Source: Diadema setosum (taxonomy: Eukaryota > Echinodermata > Echinoidea > Diadematoida > Diadematidae). Taken from it: a DNA stretch of 64,000 nt. The notes under the pieces are model-generated. The model made no database searches. It was given only the letters and a program-made list of their open reading frames with translations, and had not been told where the DNA came from. Position 1 is the first letter of the stretch, and the number at the start of each line of letters is the position of its first letter. Location of the stretch: positions 20,217,015-20,281,014 of the forward strand of contig NC_092700.1 of the NCBI RefSeq assembly GCF_964275005.1, in the 5' to 3' direction. A program made the translations under genes and the position numbers. This document shows, one piece after another, positions 1-13,775 of the stretch.

Positions 1-756
1 TTCATCTCTCACCTCCCCCCCCCATCTCCCCCCGCCCTCGTGATGGAGCACCTTATTGGCCCCTATTTTATTCACTTCAGTTTAATCAATATCATTGTCA
101 TTACCGTTTTCACAATTGTTATCCATGCTATCGGTGTGATCCTGATAAGGATCATCTTTGTCAAGGGCCCCGGTGGATTAGGGGGGGGGGGGGGCGATTA
201 CCGGAGTTATCAACATCGTCATCCAGACCTGTGAGTTGCCTTATGATGTCAGTATCATCCTAAAATGAAGTCAGCACGTTTGACTGACTTCACAACAATA
301 CATTAATTGCTGGGCGGGGAAAATCCAGCATTGGTTCAAGTGAACTGGCCTAACTCGTCATGCTCTGTTTTGAATTTACCATAATGAATCATTTTGTGTG
401 TGTGTGTGTGTCGAAGTATAATCATCAGTAGGGCCTACACTTAAAACATTGTTGTTGTTGTTGTTGTTGTTTTTTTTTTGGGGGGGGGGGTTTCTTCTTC
501 TTCTTTTCTCTTGTCGTGGCAAAACCGATTACTTAATCTAAGATAAGAGAGGGCGCTACAACATATTGCATGCATTGGATACACAGGTGCTGCACTCTTT
601 CCAACATTCGAATTGCTGTCTGATAAGCAATATTGTCAAGCTTTGACCATAAATCCACTTGTCAACACGTGGGGAAAAGGATATGTCTCTTGATTTCATA
701 CGGAGGTTCCGAGTTCAAGGGTTATTCCTGCCGAGTACTCATTTAATCCTTCCTTG
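1..756. other. Non-coding, low-complexity sequence
   Basis: No credible gene. Contains a poly-G run (181-194), a TG run (about 396-411), a GTT run (about 450-470) followed by poly-T and poly-G, and otherwise unremarkable AT-rich sequence. Confidence 0.6.
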
Positions 757-1155
757 TACGGGATATTTTCAGGCGCAAGTCACGAGTTACACCACCCACA
801 AATCATACTAGCAGCCCATGAGTTCGACACTATAGGTAAACAAGGCCCACCAGTCCGACACTAGGCGCACACAAGGCCCACGAGTAACAAAAGATCCATG
901 AGACCGACACATAACCCCCATCACGATGTTATGTCGGTCTCGTGGGCCTTATTTGCCTAGTGTCAGATTCATGGCCCTTGTTTGCCGAGTGTCGGGGTTG
1001 TTGGTCTTGTTTGCCTTCTGTAGGATGCATGGACCCCATTTGCTTAGTAGCGAGCTCATGGGCTGTATGACTCGTGGGCTCTATGTTTCCAGGACTTTTT
1101 TTCTTCAATGTCGAATTCGTGACTCTTGGGTGTCGGTCTCTCGGGATGACCCCAT
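757..1155. repeat. TU-like foldback element, copy 1
   Basis: A long imperfect inverted repeat. Each arm is built of tandem units of about 30 bp around GCCCACGAGTCCGACACTA, and the reverse complement (TAGTGTCGGACTCGTGGGC type) fills the right half. The centre is near 920. It shares unit and outer sequences with 7433-7725 and 20805-21238. The structure matches the description of sea urchin TU foldback transposons: modular tandem repeats inside long inverted arms. Ends are approximate and no target duplication was identified. It carries no protein. Confidence 0.75.
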
Positions 1156-1309
1156 ATTTTCACCCATGATATCGATCCCTCCAGACAAAATGGGTACTTT
1201 CCAATGAGGTTTTGTAAACACTAAAGAGGCTTCGTGTGGTAAATAAGACCATAATAAAGAGATTTAATTGCAAAAACTGACTTATCCAAAAAAAAAAAAA
1301 AAAGAAAAT

Positions 1310-1900
1310 AATCCAAATTGAATTGAATTGAATTGAATTGAATTGAATTGAATTGAATAACTGAAACTGCACTGGTCTTACACTCGAGACACAGTGAACA
1401 GTTCCAGCACGTTTATTTTCATATTTCACCTGACATCGAGATACATAAAAAAGAAAGAATACAAACCCAGCAAGATACAAGATATGATATAAATCGGGTC
1501 ATGACTAGAAAGTTTGTCAGCATACATAATGTACATAAAACAATTCTCTATAACTTGTGAAATATGATGGAACCGCAAAAGCAAAGCTTGCAAACGCAGG
1601 TTCCATGAAAAAAAAAAACACACCAATAATTTGCTATGCAATCAATGGAGATAGGACACAAAGTAATAATGACGAAACTATATCAGTATATCATGAAAGC
1701 TAAAATATCAAAGTACAAAGGGAAGAAGAAATAGAAGAGAAGAAAAAGAAAAAGGAAAACCAAGAACACAAAGAATAAGAACTGAGTGAAGAAATATCAT
1801 ATAGATACACAAGTATACGAGCACATAATATCTAGAATCAAGTTCATATCAAGTTCAAAATGATGTAAATACAGGTACTGATGTAGTGATTATATAATGG
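1310..1900 (-). repeat. Possible LINE 3' end with (CAATT)n tail
   Basis: On the minus strand an AT-rich, ORF-free sequence ends in eight or so units of CAATT (1316-1357). A 5-bp repeat tail after an AT-rich 3' UTR is what several invertebrate non-LTR elements leave. No reverse transcriptase remains, so this is inference from the tail only. Confidence 0.3.
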
Positions 1901-3559
1901 GAGCAAAAACCAGAGGTAAATCGATCATACAATGCAGGTTAATCCGATTAAATGATTAAAATATGTAAATGATTTTAATACCCATAAAATATGTTTTGTT
2001 ATGTAAATAGTGCCGTATCATTGGAAAAAAACCCTCTTTGATGATGACATTACTTTGAAAAGAAAAGACAATAATGTTTATCCGTTGAAGTATTACACAA
2101 TGTTCACATTTGATTATTGTCTCTTTAATGACAATTTAATTTTTGTATGACTTCACTGGTGTGCTTACCTTTTTTTTTTAGCCTTCTTCCAATTATGACG
2201 TCTTTGTTTATTATAAGTTATTGACTTCTGACCCTCTCAGAATATCAAATAAAACATTCTTTACGCTATCGACATCAAATTATTCCAAAGTTTGAATAAT
2301 AGATCTATTACGGGCATTACAGAGATTTTATTCATGGTTAAACCGTGGAGCTAGTGTAGTTTAAGCTCCACGGTTGTACTGATTTACTGATCAGCTACAA
2401 CCAACCAGAGTTCGAATGACCGTGATGACGAGCAAGAAAAGATTCACTTTAGTCACTATTTTAGCATAACATTGTATATTTATAATAGTGTTTGATTTGT
2501 TTGTAATTCATTTTGGTTTGATTAGATGTCAGTATTGTCTGGGGCGAATTATCCTTGAATAGGGTGCAATTTCTATTTTCTGTAAACACAACAACAACTT
2601 AATTAAGGAGTATGGTGATCGAAGGAAAGGGATAAAAATTTGAAGCAGCGGCATGTAACGAGGGACTTCACCACACGCTTGAGATCGTGATAGTATTACC
2701 TCGAGTTCGTGGTCCTCAAAATCGCAAAATCGCAATAGAGCTATATCCTGACAATATCAAGGAAGCACTAATCCTTACTAGCATATTAACCTGAGCTCTT
2801 ATTGAACCTTATTTTCTTGCCTCGCCAGAAGACTATAGGTACGATGGGATATGACTGTGTTTATGAAAACCGATGTCAGGACCTTTAGGCATGATAGTAC
2901 ATGCTTGACCTTCGAATCATTTTGATTATCATCTCTATTCCAGATAATTTCGCGGTTATAAAACCGATAAATCATGTTGACCCTTTATGTATGATAATCA
3001 TTGGAAGAGGTGTGTGTGTGGAGGGGAGAGGGGGTCGTACTCCGTTTAGGAAGATAAACACTGCAGAGTCAAGACATATTGGAATTATTGCTTTTTGAAG
3101 AAGTCATTTCCGCTTTTGGTGGCAGAGAAAAGGATGTTTTTCGATATCATATCAGCGTTTTCTAGAGAATTGTTTTCCACTTAATTGAGAACATTATCAG
3201 AAAAATCTACAAGGATTTCAATCTGAACGGATTTGCGGACACATATCTCCTGATTTCCAGAATTCTGTTTCTTCAGTCTGTCTATGAAATTCGGAGCGTT
3301 CCAAATAGACTGCCATTTAACAATTAATCGTTTAATGAATACTTCAAGGCTTTAAAACTTGGACAAATATCTGAAGAAAATCACATGCCCCACCCCAATT
3401 AAAAGATGACTTTAGAAATCTTTTCTCATTGATTATTTGCCAGAATTTTTAATATTCTCAATAGGATCATTATACAGTCACATCAAGTCACATAAAACAG
3501 TCATTACACAGTCACACAAAGTCACATCTTCTCATGATAATGAAACATATGTTTTTGAT
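1901..3559. other. Intergenic stretch, nothing recognised
   Basis: AT-rich, only short open frames, no domain or RNA gene seen. Confidence 0.5.
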
Positions 3560-4180
3560 CATGATGTATGTCAACAGTACCAAGTTTTTAGGACTCCATA
3601 TTGATAGCGATCTATCCTGGAAAACTCACATCAACTTCTTCAGTAAAATTCTGTCCAGGAACACAGGAATCCTGGACAAGCTGAAAGACTATTCTCCACC
3701 CACATAATACAAATTATGTATTCAACTATATAATTTCCCATACTTCAACTATGGAATTTGATTATTATAGCATGGATCATAGCTCATCAAAAATTTGTCT
3801 TGATTCCATTTTCGTTCTTCATGAACGTGCTATAAGAATAATTAACAATGCAGGGTAGGCCTACTTATTCCACTCAAACGATTTTTTTCCACGAAGACAA
3901 AGTTAGATAGATTTGTTTAATTACAATTTGGGCATTTTTACCTACAAATTTTCCTCCAATAATGTTACTAATGTTTACCTACACATGTTCAAAAGAAACT
4001 ATGCTGTCTATGATTATACTATACCCGCAAACGTAAGGTACTTAAACTTATTTTATTTGCGAAAAGAAAACCCAATTGTTTATATAGGGCCGAAATACTG
4101 GAACGGTCTCCCTGTAGAATTTGTAGGTTGTCTGTCATCATCATCCTTTAATGTAAGTTAAAACAATATCTATTTAAATG
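3560..4180 (+). mobile_element. Non-LTR retrotransposon (LINE) fragment, end of the reverse transcriptase ORF
   Basis: Translation near 3574-3711 reads FLGLHIDSDLSWKTHI followed by a stop, a typical post-catalytic LINE reverse transcriptase segment. After a frame change and several stops, 3913-4161 reads YTIPANVRYLNLF and IGPKYWNGLP, the usual C-terminal block of Jockey/CR1-type elements (IGPRLWNSLP type). The fragment is 5'-truncated, with at least one internal stop and at least two frame changes, so it is old and inactive. Confidence 0.75.
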
Positions 4181-6150
4181 AATACACCATGCAAGCTAAT
4201 TGAAATTATGTTCTATCTTGTTGATGAATGTTATGCTGTCCTATTTGCTTGTTGTCATACGAACCAACCTTGAACCTATAGCTGTTCGCGTTCTCAAATT
4301 CCACTCCGCCATATTCTTCTTCCATGCAACTCCAAAGACTTCGGGGCGCGGCAACAGCTGGCACTGTAGTCTTACGTCATTGCAACTGGCTGGTTGATCA
4401 CTTTATTTCTTTGATTTATTGGCAGTCTATTTTTTTTTCTTTCCCCAATACTTTTACTATTTTGACTGATGACCCAAAAAATGTATACTTTTCTGAATGT
4501 CCTAATTTAACTAAATACACTATCCTGTCATCAGTGCTATAATAACAACAGTTAATCCGACAGAAGCGTGTGGTTTAGTTATTCTCCTTTGTATTTGAGA
4601 AGAATTTGCTATATTTCCTCGAGTATCACTGCGTTTTCTTCTCTTTTCTTTTGCTACCTAAGCTGGATTCTCACAAAATGGAAATAGACAACAATGTTGT
4701 TAGAGACTAGTAAAAACATACAAGAAACAATGCATGTACAGGATTTTGCAATATTATTACTATTAAACAATTACATTCGCAAAGGCTGTAAAATCTCGTG
4801 AGTATAAATGTCTCATATACTGCAGCATGGTATGTAAATTAAGCACCCAGTCACAGAAAACAACGAAATTTCTTGTTTTAAACATGTGTATTATTTTGTA
4901 CACAGATCATAATTATGCAAACACGGAAATTTAGTATACACAAGCTAGCAAAGAGATATGAATTGAAGTGATAGATTTGCGCCAGCCCTATCATATCATT
5001 TTTGTGAAATATGGCAAGCGATTTTACCGAGAGTAATTACACGATGGTGTCAAGTAATCGCCCCAGCTAGTACCCCTATCAAGATCGAGGACCTTCTTCT
5101 GGGACTGGTCCCGCCAAGCCGCCGCCAGTCACCGCTCACTGATCTAAAGGACGTCGATCAGACTGTTGTAAAGCGAAGGGTTTCAAAGTGCTGTTTAAAT
5201 CATGCTTAACTTGGCATTAAGTAAAAAAAAAAAAGATAAAAGTCAACTCAAACGACAAGAATAAATGAACCAATGTTTACATATTCTTACACATTTCCAT
5301 GGATAGATATAACAAACAAACAATTATTCAAAGCCTTTACAATATAAGAATACGAAAATAAAATGACACCGACATTATATCATGGGGATACGAAAATAAC
5401 GTGATATAGGATTATAGTACTTCAATAGAGATACTGTATAGTAGGTGTGATTTGTCAATTTCAATTAACGAAAGAAACATTTTGTTGCTTGTTCTTTTAA
5501 AGTATTAACAATTATTTCTCTAACGTAATAAAAATATTGTGTATACTACCTTCATAAACGATCCACAAGTTATTGAAGTCTGGAATGTCTGAATGTAACC
5601 CTTGTACCGACAACATACTACACTTTGTACGTTGTTTATTATCCAAGCTGAAAACAATGTTTGGTAAATACAGAATGTGAGCGTTCATGCGCGATGAACA
5701 TGATTGATGGTTTTTAATGGTTACATTATCAGCTCTTTCACACGTTAAAAGGTTTGACTGCTCAGGAAGCAACGTTGCTTATCTTAGACATTGAACACGG
5801 GGCGACAGTTCATGTGACTCGCATGTGATGATGGAATTTAAGAGCGGTGCTGCACTGTGGAGTAGTACCGTGCACCACGATATATCAACAATGGGCGTAA
5901 ATGAGGACGATTTAGGGGACTCTACCTTTAGTTGAGCGATAGCGTTTCCTTGGCAACCCTGATAAGAAAATGTCAGCGGTGATGATAAATATATGATTGA
6001 CGTTTGCTTCACAAACAACATTAATCACACACCTGTGCCTGTAATATTGGATCCCTCTTGGGGGGATAAGAGGAATATCTTGAAAATAAGGGATGTAAGA
6101 TGAAGAGTTCACTTTTTATTTTTATTTGTTTTTTGTTCTCAACAGTTCAT
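4181..6150. other. Intergenic stretch, nothing recognised
   Basis: AT-rich with short frames on both strands. A slightly GC-richer patch lies at about 5040-5180 without a recognisable product. The first part may include the 3' UTR of the LINE fragment at 3560-4180. Confidence 0.45.
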
Positions 6151-6385
6151 CGATAACCCGTAGCACAGTGGATAAGACTCTCGACTCCCAAACGGAGAAC
6201 CGAGTTCGATTCCCGCCAAGTGCTTACGTCCTTGGACAAGATATTTTTACCCACAATGTTCCTCTCGACCCAGGTGTATAAATGGGTACCTGGCAACGCT
6301 AGAGCGATATGATAATGGCAGGGACCTCTGGTAGAAGAGTGACAACACTGAAGAGGCTACTCTGGAAAAAGAAGACATTATCTTT
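6151..6385 (+). mobile_element. tRNA-derived SINE, + copy
   Basis: The head carries RNA polymerase III promoter boxes: A-box-like TAGCACAGTGGATAAGA and a B box GTTCGATTCC. The body matches, in inverse orientation, the copy at 17139-17430, including the blocks CCTCTCGACCCAGGTGTATA and CAACACTGAAGAGGCTAC. Divergence between the copies is visible by eye, so neither is recent. Confidence 0.82.
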
Positions 6386-7432
6386 ATATCCCAAATGCTG
6401 TTCATTTCCTGCATGTCAAATGCATAAAAAAAAAAACTCCAAAATGATGTTTATCTCCTTGTCAAAATTATGACACATCCATTTATCAGCAGTGGGTTAA
6501 GAGAAAAGGGGCGGGGCCGGGGTATATCGTCAAAATATAGTAATCGGAGTAACAATTTATTCTATTTTAACTTATAACCTGGTTTAAGCTCTTTTTTCGA
6601 TTTTATACTATTTCCGCATTTTCTTCGACTTTTATGGGAAAAATGATAATCATAGCATTTGATATCTGAATAAAAATGGTTTAGACAGCAGTTGAAGTGC
6701 GATTTTGCGGCCGTAAGGAGAAAAGGAATTTCACTTTGCTGAGACCGTCGTATATTGGGTGTTGTGATAATCCAAGTGTCATGCAAGCTTAATGAAAATG
6801 CAGCATTGGCTTAGTGTACGTGTTTTTTTTTTTTTTTCTAAAATATTCTGTTCCTGTGACTTGGAGTAGCGATGGAGATGAAAAGACATGGAAGGTTGAT
6901 ATGCTCTAGATCCTGACATAGATATTGTCCATCACATCATTAGGGATGAATAAAAAAAGAGCATTATACCAGCTACCTCAAAACAACCAAAATCATTTTA
7001 ATTCTATGGTATTATTGCAGTGATAATAACTATGTAGACCCTAGTTCAGATAAATCACGATATGTTTATAACTTCGATGCATTTCAAGATTTTGAGATTC
7101 CTTGCAGCTTCGTATCCAATGACTCATGAACAAACTATTTTAAAAGAATCATATCTATGTGATTATTTGTATGTCTGCACACAAGAAACAAGTCCTTTAT
7201 ATTGTTGGTTTCGTTGGTTTGTTTGATTTAAGGATCGGCTTTCTGCATTTTCTAGATGTAATACTATCATGTTGGAACAATGCATACACAAACTTAACAG
7301 GGGAGAAAAAAAATAGATCATACAACATTGTATATTCACTTCGGACCAGATATACATTATATGCACTCGATTCTGAAAGAAAATGAAGTCAGAATGATTA
7401 GTCCTGGGCTTGAAAGATTGCCCGGGATATGC
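6386..7432. other. Intergenic stretch, nothing recognised
   Basis: AT-rich sequence with poly-A and poly-T runs (about 6425 and 6823). No gene or repeat family identified. Confidence 0.5.
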
Positions 7433-7725
7433 CATAACGGGTGCACGTCACGAGACCGGCACCCACGAATCATACAGCCTACGAGTTTACAGCCCACGAT
7501 TCATATATACAGCCCATGAGTTCGACACTAAGCAAACAAGGCCCACAAGACTGACACAGTAAGCCCCGTGTTCTATCTGTCGAACTTGTGGGCTGTTTTT
7601 TATTTAGTGTCGAACTCATGGGCTGTATGACTCGTGGGCTGTACGACTCATGGACTTTTTTTTAATGCCGAACTCGTGGGATGTATGACTCGTGGGTGTC
7701 TGTTTCGTGGGATATCCCCGTTATA
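7433..7725. repeat. TU-like foldback element, copy 2
   Basis: Same family as 757-1155. The outer arms pair well: CATAACGG plus CACCCACGAATCATACAGCC on the left, and the inverse, with ATGACTCGTGGGTGTCTG and CCCCGTTATA, on the right. Between them are tandem units with CCATGAGTTCGACACTAAGC and their inverse. Shorter than copies 1 and 3, so unit number varies. Confidence 0.75.
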
Positions 7726-10459
7726 ACTTGGCTTTGGGTCTTTAGGATTATGTTTCCAATGTGTAATACAGGTATTCTAATAAAGCCGTTTGGATTTAGA
7801 TTATGATAATACAGTGTATAAACCCGGAATTCAAACTTAAAATGTGTACGTACTGAAGTATGGGAGTGATAATATCATAAAGCGGAATATGGGAGGTAAT
7901 TCTAGACAGGCGTTCGGCGTGGTAAAACAAGACATAAAACTTACATGTCATTGCCTTTTCATAATATTGTCATTGTTACTGTCATGATAGCTATCATTGA
8001 TGTTGTTAGTTACCATCACTTTTGCTGTATTATCTCTTTACCGTAGTATATATCCAATGTTATTTGACTTATACATGCTACCAAGCCTTGACATGGTCTA
8101 AGGTGATGAGTTGAACAGCGCATTATTTTGTTGGGTCCCGTGTCAAGGTTTCACCAGAGAAACCCGATGCATTTTCAAAACGTTCCCTTTAGATTTTTGT
8201 TTTATTTTATGTGGTTTGTAGGGTTCATTTCTTTTTGTTCTTTTTTTACTCTACGCACAGACGCAACTTATGGGATTAAGTGTCAGCCACTGCAGAAGAT
8301 CTCTCCGGGACAGGTCGGCGTATCATTCTTACCCAGAGCGATGTGATCCGAGCCGCTGCACGTCAATTAAGCCACATGAAGTCTGGAATATGACACTGTA
8401 TAAAGCTCCGAGTTGATTCGTTACTTTTTTGTAACTATGTTATAAAATGATCGCGTTAGTTAAAGCCTTTTGCTGCAGTTTAGATTGTTCAGTAAGCATT
8501 CTCTTTCCGATCTACATAATATTGTTTTCAACTGTATTTCCCGAAGAGAAGTAAGCACTATGAGGTTATACCTATTGCCGCACCTCTCGGAAAAAACAAC
8601 AACAACCCACTAACAACAACTGTGACCAATGCCTGAAATAATCCTATCGCTTCAGTCATTAAAAAATGCCTAAATATACAGAGGTAGCTCTCCTTAAGCT
8701 ATGTAATTTATGAAAGACGGGTATATCGACGGGAACAATTACAACCACTAATAGCGTGTTATAACTCGGCAATTATTTGAACGAAGGTCACTGAAATGGG
8801 GGCAGAGAACTAGGTTCTTTCAATGGTCAAATATAGAGACTTGATTCGAGACGAACTTATATCAGATGTAGTCTAGGTATGGATATCTTACACACATGTC
8901 TGTATATTTCATGCATTCAGGGCGTATAACATAACTACATTTGTGTCTAAAATTCATATGCTGCGTAGTGAGCCTACGTGTGTAATGTACGGTGTGACTC
9001 TTCATGTAAAATTATTCGGTTGTGTTTTCATCCTTTGGCCTCCTGCTGTCTATAGAGTATGCTCAAGTAAATGCTAAGCGAAATATTGGTAATGATAAAC
9101 TGAAGGTTTAGTGATTTTTACTTCAATTCAAAGTAAATTCTATATATTTTGTGATACTTGTTTAGGGTTCATTATTTCAAAAATTAAAATATCTTTTCAT
9201 GTTAAACAGTATTTTCTGATGACTCGGGTACGATGCAAGCCTAGCGAAGTGTGTGCTGGGTTTGAAGGCAAAGCTTATGTCTATATCATATTCAAATTTT
9301 CATGGTACAAAAACAATTAAAAGAGACATGTGCCAAACAGGAGAGGCCAGGTGTGTGATAATTACTGCTATTATAGGAAAGTAGCTACGTTCAAGATACT
9401 AATAACTAACGTTTCTACCAACCACATTTTACTCACAGCTCCTTGACGTGTAGGCCTACGATATGATATGTCGAAATTACTAATATTAAAGGTCATCCTC
9501 AAAAGAGGTTTTCTACACTCTCTTAATCAATGCAGAATGTAGAATGGATTTAACGTGAATATCATATGGAGAAAATGCCAGGCAGCAGAATGCACCATGA
9601 CCATGCCACGTGGTGAACATCTGGTCTGTTCCCTCCGCCAGTGAATAAAGGTAAGTGAACTGACTGTGGACTTTGCGCCCATTGTGCGACCAAACGCGTT
9701 TTACCGATAAATATAAAGCATAAAGTCCCAAAAATTTCTATACATAGACAGAGCTCTGCGTTCACACCCACTTTTTTGTTGAAGAATACAGGTGTCACTG
9801 AGTACTACGGTATTATAAGAGTTATTTACCCATTAGCAACTGAACCGCCCGAAACCGCAAAGTCCACTTTTTTTTTTAAATAGTTTTATGCTTTGCTATC
9901 TTCATTTTCATAAAGAATATATAATTACGTAATTTGAAAAAGGTCAGACGCACAATTCTCTTGGTAAAGTCTTAATAGGCTTTCAAATAAGCATAACTTA
10001 TAAAAAGACAAAAATAAACATGCAGTGATCTATTTTGCATAATTGAAAAGTTGTCGAAATGACAGTAATATTGCTGTGCCTTCCGGGAACAATAGGCCAT
10101 TATGTACGGAGTCTTCAACTGCTAAAGGGTTAAAGAGTCGAGAGCTTCTACAAATCCGTGGTAGTAAGGCACACATATACCACCTATTTTTTTTCTTGTC
10201 TTTGTTCTGTATTTACTTGTTGTACATAAAATCTGGTTTAAAAAATATATCACAGTATATGTAATGGTGTGTATACATTTCTGCTATTAAAATCTTGCCT
10301 ACTATAACAATTAGGCAGACTCAACTAGCGATATTTTGCTACGTACTGATTCCCTTCGATTGCAGTATAACATTTACCATTTATTTGTAAATTCATTGAT
10401 ATTCAATCATTGTTCATAATCATTCCTATATACATATACTGTATATATACATATATAGT
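7726..10459. other. Intergenic stretch, nothing recognised
   Basis: Short frames only. Contains one TAGGCCTA palindrome (9451-9458). No protein domain or RNA gene found. Confidence 0.5.
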
Positions 10460-10757
10460 TTTGTTTGAGACCTATGTTCCAGTTTCTAACATTTTTTTTT
10501 GTTGTTGTTGATAAGATGATGAGAAACCTCTTATGAAATAGGAAGAGCATGTAATTCCGAGAAGAATATTCAACGTTTGTTTGATGAAATTTGGTTTTGA
10601 AATGGTTGGGATACCCAAAACAGAGCAATCCTAATAAAATGTGGGACTCATCTTATAGAATGGTATGCTCTGCACTATTTTGCAAGTGGTTTCATGATGT
10701 CTCGCAAAAGTTCAAAGCCCAATCCTCATCTCCACCAATATTATACCATCCTTTTAA
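10460..10757. repeat. Palindromic MITE (TTAAAGGG family), diverged copy
   Basis: Shares ACCTCTTATGAAATA, TTTGGTTTTGAAATGG and CTCGCAAAAGTTCAAAGCCC-type blocks with the better copy at 24208-24606. The right end reads ACCATCCTTTTAA. The left terminus is disturbed by a poly-T/GTT run. Confidence 0.6.
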
Positions 10758-12599
10758 GAAACTACTTGGAAATCAATACTAACAAAAAGTAAAATCAATA
10801 GAAACAAATAAAAACATTTTTGGCAACTTTTATTACAGTTTGGTTGCTTTTTGACACAGCTAGATCAATAATTTCAATTTAAAAAAATCTACGAAGGTCA
10901 TGATGTAAAAAGAACACGATGTTATGTAAAGAACAAAAGGAGTTACTTCAGCTGATAACTCAATTCTGACAGATAAGAAAATACACGAGCTTTGGGTTCT
11001 GTCAAATGCAAAGGCAAGACATCTAATCACATGTCAACTAGATTTGTTCACATGTACCCAACCCCGACTGATCTTACACAATTCTGTTGTTTGTGTTTTT
11101 GCCTCGTTCTTTCTTATTCAGCCCAAGTGTATACACCATCATCAGACTGCTGACATATCGGTATATACGCAACTGTGTGTCTTTCTTATCGTCTGTGTAT
11201 ACAGCAAAAAATAAGTCCCGAACTGACCACGTGAACATATAACTCGCGCTTCTTTCTGTCGTTCTAGTTCTCTCACGCTTTTCCCGTCAAGCACTGACAA
11301 GGTTATCAATCAACCTAAGTCTAATGGTGTATGCGCAGTCAGGACTGTTCCATTGATAAGAAGGGGAAAGGTTTTGAGAAAAGTTAAAAGAGCATTGGCA
11401 ATTTCGCTCTATTGTTATATCTGGTGGAAAGAAAATGAGAAAGCAGATTTTCATGTATTCTTAATAATAGCTGAAAATGATAACTGCAGAGAGAGACAGC
11501 CTTTATCTGTGTTTAGTTTATAGTGAATTATATTGATGCTGAAGCCTCAACTCTAAATGAGTATAACATGTATAAGGGAGATCTTTTCGTGTGTAGTTAA
11601 ACATGCACAATGCGTTGTATAATAACATATTCACTCTATTATTTTCGAAACTTTGCACATCTAAAGATTGTTCATTCAGAGAAGCTTCCTGTAAAGAACA
11701 CTCTGGAACAATTGTGTTTTAGCAGATTAATGCTCGCCATGTACATTAGTTATGCATTAATCTAAAAAAGTCCTCATTCATGATTCTTTGTAACAACATC
11801 CTCAATATTGTTCGCTTCGAAATTATGCTTTCTTGGGCGTGTAATGTACACTTTTTTAGTCATGATTTTAATATCATCTTTACATAGCCATATATCCAGA
11901 GCGCTACGCTAATTTTTCCTTTTCTATGTTGACACTTTCGATCTCTTGAAATTTCTGAATCAAAAAGACACGTAGTGACCGAAAAAAAAAGAAGTCATAA
12001 AAATTAATTTTGTCTCTTTGTTCTGTATGTCGTCCTGTATTGCAAGTTTATTATACATTTTTTTTTTCTCTCCACATTATACTTCGAATCACAATTATAA
12101 GTGTCGGCCTAATAAAGTTAAATTTATCATTGTTAGTTTGATTATATATCTTGTTAAAAGTTCACTGTCATAGTTTTCCTGATTACTACTGTGTAATCGA
12201 TTAATAATTGATAGTAATTTCATAATAAATGAGGTTGATTTGATATATATGTATATATATAATTCATACTTACTGAGGATAATTATAAGCAACATGACGC
12301 TATGTGAACTCTACTTTATATGTTATATATAAGCACACAATAATCCTGCAACAATGACTAGAATTTCAAGAATGCACAAAATACCCTTTAGGATATGTTA
12401 ACAACAACAACAACAACAAAATCTTAGAGGTTCAATTAAAGATCTGCATTAAGAGTTTAAATTCATGTTATGTCCACCTCTAAAGATGTTTAAGATTATC
12501 AAATTATATTATCACAAATATGTTGAGGTAGTGCAGTGAATGCATGGTAATATTCTCTTAAGTTTAAAAAAAACCCTGATTTTTAAACTTCTTCAAAAT
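10758..12599. other. Intergenic stretch, nothing recognised
   Basis: AT-rich. Contains a short TATA-type dinucleotide run near 12243 and an AAC repeat near 12402. No gene seen. Confidence 0.5.
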
Positions 12600-12800
12600 C
12601 CGCGTTGTCGGAGGTAAGCCGGACGGTGAACGTGACACCATACCCGATAATTTTCATGCGCCTAACCCAGCGGCTCTTCTGCCTGCTCCGCAGACGTTTG
12701 CCTTCAGCTGCTGTTTGTTTTTGCCGATTTGTCACGTTCACAATGATGGGTCGGGATAAGGAACACTTTGATACAATATTTCTAACATCGCCCCGTTAAA
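12600..12800. other. GC-richer patch with inverted 12-mers
   Basis: The patch differs in composition from its flanks. GTGAACGTGACA at 12626-12637 is matched by its exact inverse at 12730-12741. A minus-strand frame through it reads WVRRMKIIGYGVTFTVRLTS with no stop for about 50 codons. No family was recognised. It could be an exon fragment or a small inverted-repeat element. Confidence 0.3.
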
Positions 12801-13544
12801 ATGTGTGAAATATTATCTATGATTTGGCAAAATACTGCAGCATATTAATACAGAGTTTCAAATCAAATCAAATCTCTTGCAGTCTCTCAACAGATATGAG
12901 AAAAATGTTTACTTTTTTTTTTCTGCAGCGTTCATGGAGTATATAGAGCTATAATTTTTAATCTTTTGAATTTTGGATAGTTTCGAGACCAGACCAGAAA
13001 ACTTTTGGTAACTTTATAAAAGACAAATTGCTGATATTTTGATAAAATTTAAGGACCACAAAGTGATCGCTATCTACCGTTTTTTTTTTCAATGGAATTT
13101 CAGTTCTCCGATATAAGGCCACCAAAATTTATCTTTTGTTGGAAGTGATAGGTGACACGAAATCAAATTTTAAATGGTCCCGTGCCACCAAGCCACCGAT
13201 AATGTCGAGCCCTACAACTGATGGCATTACCTTTCTATCATCTTAAAAAGAATAAGTCCGCAATGGTTCGGTTTTCTTGAATAGAATACTTTTTATAACT
13301 ATAATTTTGGTCAGAAAATGTTTATTCATCACACAAATGCGTCGGGCAAAATATGAGGTATCCATCCAAAGTTTTTTATTGATTCACGGTTTGCAATAGA
13401 AAGTTGTGAGAAAGACTGTCGAAATCTTTCTCAATGTCTGACTGTCATACCATATGATTGGTTGTTTTATCATATTTTTTTTATTTCTATCATTATTTAT
13501 TGTTTCATTTACTATCATTATCATGTTATTTATTTGGCATTTGG

Positions 13545-13775
13545 CAGAGTAAAACAAAGCGATCCTAATAAAAGATGGGTCTCACTTTTATAAGCATTAT
13601 TTGTTTTAGATATCTAAACCATTTCAAAACCAATTGTATCAAATAAACTTTGTATTCCTTAGAATTACATGCTCTTCTATATTTCATAAGATGTTTCTCA
13701 TTATAGAAAAAAAATCATCAAAAATATTGGAAACCTGAAGCCCTATCTCAACCGATTTAATCTTACTCATGGCGT
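13545..13775. repeat. Palindromic MITE (TTAAAGGG family), partial copy
   Basis: Contains CGATCCTAATAAAAGATG, CCATTTCAAAACCAATTG and TTACATGCTCTTC-like blocks that match one half of the element at 24208-24606 and the copy at 63491-63878. Both termini are eroded. Confidence 0.55.

Noticed and set aside
6151-6230. tRNA gene
   Set aside because: A and B boxes are present but the sequence does not fold as a full tRNA and a SINE body follows; a second copy has the same body.
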